From: an uncultured Collinsella sp.
Lineage (GTDB): Bacteria; Actinomycetota; Coriobacteriia; Coriobacteriales; Coriobacteriaceae
DNA length: 18,919 nucleotides
Assembly: GCA_958413895.1 (NCBI GenBank)
Contig: CATYVQ010000024.1
Location: 1-18,919, forward strand
Direction of reading: 5' to 3'
This document shows, one piece after another, positions 1-5,666 of this stretch. The notes beneath the pieces were generated by a model. That model was not told where the DNA came from, searched no databases, and saw only the letters and a program-made list of their open reading frames with translations. Both the position numbers and the translations under genes were made by a program. Each line of letters starts with the position of its first letter. The stretch's first letter is position 1.

Positions 1-77
1 GAGGGGCCATGCGGCATAGCGCCGGGACATGGTCCGGAAAAACGTCCGAGGTCCCCTATTTCCTGATGACGGGCTCA

Positions 78-188
78 GCGGAAAATGCGACCCGGAATTT
101 GCTCTGAGAACGGGACGCGCTTTCCCATGGCGGCCCAAGCGGAAAGCGCATCCCGGAATCCCGCCTCAAACTGGGATACACTTTCCGC
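78..188. repeat. Two tandem imperfect palindromic repeats (about 50 bp each)
   Basis: Unit 1 (78-126) and unit 2 (139-188) share a core that begins GCGGAAA, continues through CCCGGAAT and ends near CTTTCC. Each unit can fold on itself. In unit 2, GCGGAAAG pairs with CTTTCCGC and ATCCC with GGGAT, giving 14 of 16 pairs around an 18-nt loop. Unit 1 pairs less perfectly. The right arm of unit 1 and the left arm of unit 2 are also complementary over 14 nt with one wobble, so a single central hairpin is an alternative. A partial third copy may lie at about 195-240. The repeats end about 75 bp before the patatin gene. Function is unknown; they resemble dispersed intergenic palindromes. Confidence 0.6.
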
Positions 189-273
189 TTCACCTGCCGC
201 CTCAAAAAACCTGCGCGCTCGCCATCCCAAAACTGGGTAGAAGAAAGCCAAAACGCAATCGCAGGAGGTCAAT

Positions 274-1152
274 ATGACTGCAGAAGATAAGGCAAAGAAC
301 GCCGGCAAGGTCGCGCTCGTCCTGGAGGGCGGCAGCTTCCGTGGGCAGTTTACCGCGGGCGCGCTCGACGTTCTCATGGAGGCTGGCGTCGAGATTCCGG
401 CGGTATATGGCGTATCGGCCGGCGCCCTCAACGGCGTGAACTACAAGTCGCACCAGATCGGCCGTGCCAACCGCATCAACCTGGCTTTCTGCAACGACAA
501 CCGCTTCATGGGCGCCGCATCGTTTGCGTCCACGGGCTCTATTGTGGGTTACGACTTTATCTTCAACGATGTCCAGGACCGCCTGGACCCCTTTGACAAC
601 GAGACGTTCGACGCCAGCCCCATCGAGATGTACGCCGTCGCGACGGACATGCTGTTTGGAACTGCCACGTACCTCCCGGTCAAAAGCGCCGTGCTCGATC
701 TCGACGCTGTGCGCGCATCGACGTCGCTGCCGCTGGTGACGCCGCCGGTCGTGATCGACGGGCACAAATACGTCGACGGTGGCGTTGCCGATTCGGTTCC
801 TATCGAGCATGTGCTCGAGGAGGCGGGCTTCGACCGTGCGGTCGTCATCGTCACGCAGGACCGCTCGTACGAGAAAAAGCCCTACGAGTTTTTGCCGGCC
901 GCGCGTGCGCGTTATGCCGACTACCCCTATCTGCTCGAGGCTATCGAGACGCGCCACGACCGTTACAACATCCAGCGCATGCACCTGTGGAAGTATGAGC
1001 GCGAGGGCCGTGCGTTGGTCGTCGCTCCGCAAAAGCCGGTCGAGGTCGGCCACGTTGAGCACGATTCGGCAAAGCTTTTGGACCTATATATCCAGGGCCG
1101 CCAGGAGGCAGAGCGCCTGCTCGCGGAAATCCAAGAGTTCGTTGAGCGCTAG
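274..1152 (+). CDS. Patatin-like phospholipase family protein
   Basis: A 292-residue protein of the bacterial patatin family, which are serine acyl hydrolases that release fatty acids from lipids using a Ser-Asp dyad. Near the N terminus is the glycine-rich oxyanion loop (EGGSFRG, residues 18-24). The nucleophile elbow GVSAG is at 46-50 (Ser48), and the catalytic Asp lies in the DGG motif at 168-170. No signal peptide or membrane segment is visible, so it is probably cytoplasmic. The start is supported by AGGAGG at 263-268, 5 nt before the ATG. It resembles the YjjU-type branch of the family, but the substrate cannot be told from sequence. It stands alone: palindromic repeats lie upstream, and the ribosomal promoter begins about 100 bp downstream with no good terminator between. 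Confidence 0.9.
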   Translation: MTAEDKAKNAGKVALVLEGGSFRGQFTAGALDVLMEAGVEIPAVYGVSAGALNGVNYKSHQIGRANRINLAFCNDNRFMGAASFASTGSIVGYDFIFNDVQDRLDPFDNETFDASPIEMYAVATDMLFGTATYLPVKSAVLDLDAVRASTSLPLVTPPVVIDGHKYVDGGVADSVPIEHVLEEAGFDRAVVIVTQDRSYEKKPYEFLPAARARYADYPYLLEAIETRHDRYNIQRMHLWKYEREGRALVVAPQKPVEVGHVEHDSAKLLDLYIQGRQEAERLLAEIQEFVER

Positions 1153-1252
1153 TGACGGCGAACCCTCAAAAAATGACAACAGCTAAAGAGCTGGAAAAAT
1201 CACAGCTCGTGGATGACATGTGCAGAAACTCTGGTCGGAGCCAAAATACCTG

Positions 1253-1280
1253 TTGACTCGTACGGCGAGCGGGGTAATAT
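1253..1280 (+). promoter_or_regulatory. Sigma-70 type promoter of rplM-rpsI
   Basis: The -35 box TTGACT (1253-1258) and -10 box TAATAT (1275-1280) are separated by 16 bp. Both are close to consensus, and they are the best promoter pair I found in the window. Transcription would begin near 1287, about 60 nt before the rplM start codon. Confidence 0.75.
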
Positions 1281-1286
1281 GGACGG

Positions 1287-1318
1287 GTTACTTGCAGAGC
1301 CCCGTGAATCTCTGTAAC
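1287..1318 (+). promoter_or_regulatory. Hairpin in the rplM mRNA leader, candidate L13 autoregulatory site
   Basis: GTTA (1287-1290) pairs with TAAC (1315-1318) and CAGAG (1295-1299) pairs with CTCTG (1310-1314). A 4-nt bulge lies on the 5' side, and the loop is 10 nt. The stem starts almost exactly at the predicted transcription start, so it would form the 5' end of the message. L13 leaders are known in other phyla as autoregulatory structures. Assigning that role here is inference from position and shape. Confidence 0.4.
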
Positions 1319-1346
1319 AACACGTACTGTACATGGAGGAGTCTAA

Positions 1347-1790
1347 GTGATTTCGAAATCGACTCACTACGCCAAGCAGGGCGAGGTCCAGCGCAACTGG
1401 GTTCTCGTCGACGCCGATGGTGCTGTCCTGGGCCGTCTTGCCACCCAGATCGCAATGATCCTGCGCGGTAAGAACAAGCCCCAGTTCACGCCCAACAGCG
1501 ACTGCGGCGACTTCGTTGTCGTCATCAACGCCGATAAGGTCCAGCTTACCGGTAACAAGGCCGACACGAAGACCTATTATCGCCACAGCGGCTACAACGG
1601 CGGCCTCAAGGCTGAGAGCTTCCGCCAGGCTATGGAGAAGCACCCGGAGAAGGTCATCGAGCGCGCCGTTCGCGGTATGCTGCCCAAGACCACCCTCGGC
1701 CGTGCCCAGATGACCAAGCTTAAGGTCTACGCTGGTGCCGAGCATCCGCATGCTGCCCAGAACCCCACGAAGATTGAGCTGGAGGCTTAA
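1347..1790 (+). CDS. rplM: 50S ribosomal protein L13
   Basis: A 147-residue protein matching L13, an early-assembling large-subunit protein that binds 23S rRNA. Recognisable family stretches are WVLVDADGAVLGRLAT near residues 18-33, and VRGMLPKTTLGRAQMTKLKVY in the C-terminal half. The length is within the usual 140-150. The start is GTG at 1347, set by GGAGG at 1335-1339 with 7 nt spacing; the ATG at 1333 lies inside the ribosome binding site and is out of frame. The rpsI gene follows after only 2 nt, the standard rplM-rpsI operon. Expression should be driven by the promoter at 1253-1280, and codons are strongly G/C-ended as in highly expressed genes. Confidence 0.97.
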   Translation: MISKSTHYAKQGEVQRNWVLVDADGAVLGRLATQIAMILRGKNKPQFTPNSDCGDFVVVINADKVQLTGNKADTKTYYRHSGYNGGLKAESFRQAMEKHPEKVIERAVRGMLPKTTLGRAQMTKLKVYAGAEHPHAAQNPTKIELEA

Positions 1791-1792
1791 AG

Positions 1793-2188
<396 letters not shown>

Positions 2189-2218
2189 GGTTTTATCTCC
2201 TTACGAGATACAATGTAC

Positions 2219-2262
2219 AAGCGGGGCCTGCCGATTCCTCGGCGGGTCCCGCTTTTCTTTTT
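2219..2262 (+). terminator. Rho-independent terminator of rplM-rpsI
   Basis: A 16-bp stem with two G-U type pairs is formed by 2219-2234 (starting AAGCGGG, ending GCCGA) and 2239-2254 (starting TCGGC, ending CCCGCTT). The loop is 4 nt (TTCC), and a T-rich tail follows at 2253-2262. Confidence 0.9.
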
Positions 2263-2311
2263 CGACTAGGGTGGGCGACTGCGTTTTGCCCACTTGGGAA
2301 GGAGCGATCCT

Positions 2312-3649
2312 ATGCCCCAGAACATCTTCGGTACCGACGGCGTCCGTGGCGTCGCCAACGCCGATCTTTCGTGCGACCTCGCGTTTCGTCTGGGCCGCGC
2401 GGCGACCAAGTTCCTTGGTCCGGACATCTGCATCGGCCGTGACACGCGCCTTTCGGGCACCATGCTCGAGAGCGCTCTGACCGCCGGCATTATGGCCGAG
2501 GGCGGCCGTCCGCACTGCTGCGGCGTCATCCCCACGCCTGCCGTGGCGCTGCTCACCGTTCAGAACGAGCTCGATGGCGGCATCGTCATCTCCGCTTCGC
2601 ACAATCCGCCGGAGTTCAACGGCATCAAGTTCTTTAGCCGCAAGGGCATGAAGCTTCCCGATGCTGTCGAGGAAGAGATCAGCGCCTGGGTCATGTCCGA
2701 GGAAGCTATGGCTGCCGACACGCTTCCGACCGGTGCCGGCGTGGGCCACATCATCAAGATGAAGGACGCCCGCAAGGCATACGTCGACCACGCCATCGAT
2801 ACGCTCGATGGCCTGAGGCTCGATGGCCTGGTCGTTGCCGTCGACTGCGGCCATGGCGCTTCTTGCCAGACTACGCCCGCCGCGCTGCAGCGCCTGGGTG
2901 CCACGGTTCATGCCATCAACACCGATTACTGCGGCACTGACATTAACGTTGAGTGCGGCTCTACGCACCTCGAGCCCTTGCGCGAGCTCGTGCTGCGCAC
3001 CCATGCTGATATCGGTCTGGCCCACGACGGCGACGCCGACCGCGTGCTGTTCGTGGACAGTGAGGGCAATGAGATCGATGGTGACTACATCCTGGCTATC
3101 TGCGGTTCTGACCTCGCCGCTCGCGGCAAGCTCGCCAACTCCGAGATCGTTTCGACCGTCATGTGCAACCTGGGCTTCTCCATCGCTATGAAGGAGCAGG
3201 GCTTCGAGATGGTCCAGACCGCCGTGGGCGACCGCTACGTTCTGGAGCGCATGCTCGCGGACGGCGCCGTCATCGGCGGCGAACAGTCCGGCCACATCAT
3301 CTTCCTGGAGCACAACACCACCGGCGACGGCCTGGTGACGGCTCTGCAGCTGCTGGCCGTGCTCAAGCGCACCGGTCGTACCCTCACCGATCTTGCCGGC
3401 ATCATGAAGAAGTACCCGCAGGTGCTCGTCAACGTGCATTCTGACAACAAGGCTGGTCTGGACGATTGCCAGCCCATCTGGGATGCCGTCGCTGCTGCCG
3501 AGAAGGAGCTTGACGGCCGCGGCCGCATTCTGGTGCGCCCGAGCGGTACCGAGCCGCTGGTCCGTGTGATGGCCGAGGCCGAGACGCACGAGTTGACCCA
3601 GCGCGTTGTCGACGACATCGTCGAGGTTGTCAAGCGCGAACTTCCCTAA
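2312..3649 (+). CDS. glmM: Phosphoglucosamine mutase
   Basis: A 445-residue enzyme that interconverts glucosamine-6-phosphate and glucosamine-1-phosphate, feeding UDP-GlcNAc and peptidoglycan synthesis in the cytoplasm. All four phosphohexomutase sites are visible. The phosphoserine loop SASHNPPEFNG has active Ser96. The Mg site DGDADR is at 239-244, the sugar loop GGEQSGH at 322-328, and the C-terminal phosphate loop RPSGTEPLVRVM at 409-420. The start begins FGTDGVRG at residue 6, as in the family. The ATG at 2312 is chosen over an in-frame TTG at 2294 because GGAAGGAG at 2297-2304 sits 7 nt before it. It lies between the ribosomal operon terminator and a PTS IIA gene, with nagB, which acts on the same metabolite, two genes downstream. 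Confidence 0.97.
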   Translation: MPQNIFGTDGVRGVANADLSCDLAFRLGRAATKFLGPDICIGRDTRLSGTMLESALTAGIMAEGGRPHCCGVIPTPAVALLTVQNELDGGIVISASHNPPEFNGIKFFSRKGMKLPDAVEEEISAWVMSEEAMAADTLPTGAGVGHIIKMKDARKAYVDHAIDTLDGLRLDGLVVAVDCGHGASCQTTPAALQRLGATVHAINTDYCGTDINVECGSTHLEPLRELVLRTHADIGLAHDGDADRVLFVDSEGNEIDGDYILAICGSDLAARGKLANSEIVSTVMCNLGFSIAMKEQGFEMVQTAVGDRYVLERMLADGAVIGGEQSGHIIFLEHNTTGDGLVTALQLLAVLKRTGRTLTDLAGIMKKYPQVLVNVHSDNKAGLDDCQPIWDAVAAAEKELDGRGRILVRPSGTEPLVRVMAEAETHELTQRVVDDIVEVVKRELP

Positions 3650-3720
3650 TGGTCAAAAACCAGTGCCAAGTGGTAAACTGTTAAGGTTATTTTGATTGAT
3701 TGGTATGTCCGAGGGGGAGC

Positions 3721-4218
3721 ATGTTCACTAAAGTCCTAAGGTCTTTTGGTATGCGTGGTCGAGTCCTTACGCTGGATGCTCCCATCTCGGGCGACGTCAT
3801 TCCGCTCTCCGAGGTAAACGATCAGACGTTTGCCACCGGCCTTTTGGGCCAGGGCGTGGCGATTCGGCCCACCGGAACGCGTGTGATTGCACCGGCTGAT
3901 GCCAAGGTCGAGGCCATTTTTCCCACGGGACACGCTGTTGCGCTTAACACGGTCGATGGCCTGGACGTGCTCATCCACGTTGGTTTGGACACTGTTCAGC
4001 TCGAGGGCAAACACTTTACCGTACATGCGCAAGTGGGTGACATCGTCCATAAGGGCGATGTACTCATTGAGTTCGATCGCGAGGCAATTGCTGCCGAGGG
4101 CTACGATGTGACGGTTCCCATCTTGGTGTGCAACTCCGTTGAGTTCTCGAGCATCAAGGGCTCCGTTGGCGTGCATGTCGAAGAGATGGACCAGCTCATC
4201 GTTGCTCGCGAGCGCTAG
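3721..4218 (+). CDS. PTS glucose-type EIIA component (stand-alone)
   Basis: A 165-residue cytoplasmic phosphocarrier of the EIIA-Glc (Crr) fold. It accepts phosphate from HPr and passes it to an EIIB domain of a sugar PTS. The hallmark motif VLIHVGLDTVQLEGKHF spans about residues 83-99, with the phosphorylated His86; the supporting His71 is in PTGHAVAL. The C terminus (VGDIVHKGDVLIEFD) is also typical. No IIB or IIC domain is fused or adjacent, so it must serve transporters encoded elsewhere, or have a regulatory role as EIIA-Glc has in enterobacteria; that role is inference. The start at 3721 follows a GAGGGGGAG ribosome binding site at 3711-3719. An in-frame start at 3700 is less likely. 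There is a 71-bp gap after glmM. Confidence 0.92.
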   Translation: MFTKVLRSFGMRGRVLTLDAPISGDVIPLSEVNDQTFATGLLGQGVAIRPTGTRVIAPADAKVEAIFPTGHAVALNTVDGLDVLIHVGLDTVQLEGKHFTVHAQVGDIVHKGDVLIEFDREAIAAEGYDVTVPILVCNSVEFSSIKGSVGVHVEEMDQLIVARER

Positions 4219-4240
4219 CAAGTGCACGTGGCCATTAGCC

Positions 4241-4246
4241 TACAAT
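4241..4246 (+). promoter_or_regulatory. Possible -10 element for the nagB leader
   Basis: TACAAT at 4241-4246 is a good -10 match, just before the first hairpin of the nagB leader. No convincing -35 box is found 16-18 bp upstream, because that stretch lies at the end of the PTS gene. Transcription from here would start near 4253. Confidence 0.3.
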
Positions 4247-4258
4247 TCAAACACGTTT

Positions 4259-4489
4259 ACGGAGGGCGCCCTTGAAAGAGGACGCCCTCCGTGGCAAGAT
4301 GGGATTTGTCCGAAGCTAAACAGCTTCGGGTCACCGTGGACGGGCAGGGGCCTCGACGCGGCTAGACACGAGACACATACATTACGCGACCTCGCCCTGG
4401 TGGCCGCACACGTTGGTTGCGGCCGACGCGGGCCGCGGGCAAGTGCTTGTAAGGGAGCCTTGCCTCTCTTGTACGAGAAAGGATGCGTA
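4259..4489 (+). promoter_or_regulatory. Hairpin-rich leader upstream of nagB, candidate structured RNA
   Basis: This 271-bp gap between the PTS gene and nagB has no credible gene but several perfect stems. Hairpin A pairs ACGGAGGGCG (4259-4268) with CGCCCTCCGT (4283-4292), 10 bp. Hairpin B pairs CCGAAGC (4310-4316) with GCTTCGG (4323-4329). Hairpin C pairs GGCCGCA (4402-4408) with TGCGGCC (4418-4424). Hairpin D pairs GGCAAG (4438-4443) with CTTGCC (4459-4464). The strand GCGGCC (4419-4424) can instead pair with GGCCGC (4431-4436), so two hairpins exclude each other. No stem is followed by a T run. I could not match it to a known riboswitch, T-box, tmRNA, SRP RNA or RNase P core by eye. Confidence 0.5.
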
Positions 4490-5218
4490 ATGAAGATCAT
4501 TAAAGCTAAAGACTACGAGGATATGAGCCGCAAGGCCGCCAATATCATCTCGGCGCAGGTTATCCTCAAGCCCGACTGTGTGCTGGGCCTTGCCACCGGC
4601 TCCACCCCGATCGGTGCCTACAAGCAGCTCGCTGCTTGGTACAAGAAGGGCGACGTCGACTTTGCCGAGGTCAGCACCTACAACCTGGACGAGTATCGCG
4701 GCCTTTCGCACGACGATCCCCAGAGCTATCACTACTTCATGCGTGAGAACTTCTTCGATCACATCAACATCGACCTGAACAACACGCATGTGCCCGACGG
4801 TTCCAACCCCGACGCCGCCGCTGCCTGCTCTGAGTACGACAAGATCGTCGCCGCCGCCGGTTACCCGGATCTGCAGCTGCTCGGCATTGGCAACAACGGC
4901 CACATCGGCTTTAACGAGCCCGATGACCACTTCTCCAAGGGCACGCACTGCGTCGACCTCACCGAGAGCACCATTCAGGCCAACAGCCGCCTGTTCGACA
5001 GCATCGACGATGTTCCCCGTCAGGCCTACACCATGGGTACCCAGACCATCATGTATGCCCGCATGATCCTGGTCGTCGCCAACGGCGAGGCCAAGGCTCA
5101 GGCCGTGCATGATATGTGCTATGGTCCGGTTACGCCCGAGTGCCCGGCTTCGATCCTGCAACTGCACACCAACTGCGTTGTCGTTGCCGACGAGGCCGCC
5201 CTTTCGCTCTGCGAGTAG
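4490..5218 (+). CDS. nagB: Glucosamine-6-phosphate deaminase
   Basis: A 242-residue enzyme that converts glucosamine-6-phosphate and water to fructose-6-phosphate and ammonia, the last step of amino-sugar catabolism. Visible motifs are the phosphate loop GLATGSTP (33-40), NLDEY (65-69, general base Asp67), and GIGNNGHIGFNEP (132-144) with His138 and Glu143. At about 242 residues it resembles the short Bacillus-type enzyme, and it lacks the C-terminal extension of the 266-residue allosteric E. coli form. The open frame extends far upstream, but AAAGGA at 4478-4483 and the family N terminus set the start at 4490. Its long structured leader suggests regulation at the RNA level, and it lies in the same strand block as glmM. 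Confidence 0.96.
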   Translation: MKIIKAKDYEDMSRKAANIISAQVILKPDCVLGLATGSTPIGAYKQLAAWYKKGDVDFAEVSTYNLDEYRGLSHDDPQSYHYFMRENFFDHINIDLNNTHVPDGSNPDAAAACSEYDKIVAAAGYPDLQLLGIGNNGHIGFNEPDDHFSKGTHCVDLTESTIQANSRLFDSIDDVPRQAYTMGTQTIMYARMILVVANGEAKAQAVHDMCYGPVTPECPASILQLHTNCVVVADEAALSLCE

Positions 5219-5250
5219 CGCGAATCCTGCAGCTCGACATAGCCTTGCCT

Positions 5251-5279
5251 AAGGCCTCCGCTTTGCGGGGGCCTTTTTG
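5251..5279 (+). terminator. Rho-independent terminator of nagB
   Basis: AAGGCCTCCGC (5251-5261) pairs with GCGGGGGCCTT (5265-5275) with one wobble, around a TTT loop. A run of T follows (5274-5278). Confidence 0.92.
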
Positions 5280-5666
5280 TTATCCCTTTCTGTCCACTTG
5301 ACCAAAATCTTGCCGCAAGCTTGACGAATGCCGGATGCCCAACAGCTTGATTCATTCTATACCAGATTCTATGCAAAAATGCCACTAGAAGGTCGTAGAC
5401 GGTAGCGGGTGCTAGGCGAGTTGAATGACATGGCTGAACCTTGTTCATCTGCGTTACACTGCCGCTTAGATGGGACAAGCTGACAAGCTCATTTACCTGC
5501 TTAAAGACCGATTAGTCGGGGGATTAATAACAATCGGCCTTCGCTGTACAAAAACTTGCCGCTTTCGTACCAAAAGACAACCTAAAACACAAGGTCGCTC
5601 TATTCATAGCGCGGCTTGTATGGTCTTGCGGCTACAGTGTCCATACGGTCGAGTTGAGGAGCGGGC
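5280..5666. other. Intergenic region upstream of the large regulator
   Basis: 387 bp without a credible gene. A 67-codon frame (5470-5673) has no ribosome binding site and no family resemblance. I found no strong promoter. Three CTTG-headed heptamers (5297-5303, 5309-5315, 5320-5326) are spaced 12 and 11 bp apart. A perfect tandem 8-mer GACAAGCT occurs at 5474-5489. CCGAT near 5508 and ATCGG near 5535 form a loose dyad. Confidence 0.5.

Noticed and set aside
78..188. CRISPR-like array
   Set aside because: Only two imperfect palindromic units with a 12-bp gap and no spacers of regular size.
29..277. 82-codon plus-strand frame before the patatin gene
   Set aside because: It runs through the tandem palindromes, has no ribosome binding site, overlaps the start of the patatin gene, and shows no family resemblance.
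2201..3589. 462-codon minus-strand frame
   Set aside because: Antisense shadow of glmM, crossing the ribosomal operon terminator.
3650..3679. Possible promoter TGGTCA-18-TAAACT before the PTS gene
   Set aside because: Both boxes are poor matches, so it is not reported as a feature.
4259..4292. Hairpin after the PTS gene as its terminator
   Set aside because: The stem is strong but is followed by GGCAAGATGGG with no T run, so it fits better as part of the nagB leader.
4139..4489. 117-codon in-frame extension of nagB
   Set aside because: It overlaps the PTS gene and the hairpin-rich leader. NagB proteins begin at the MKII residues, with a ribosome binding site just upstream.
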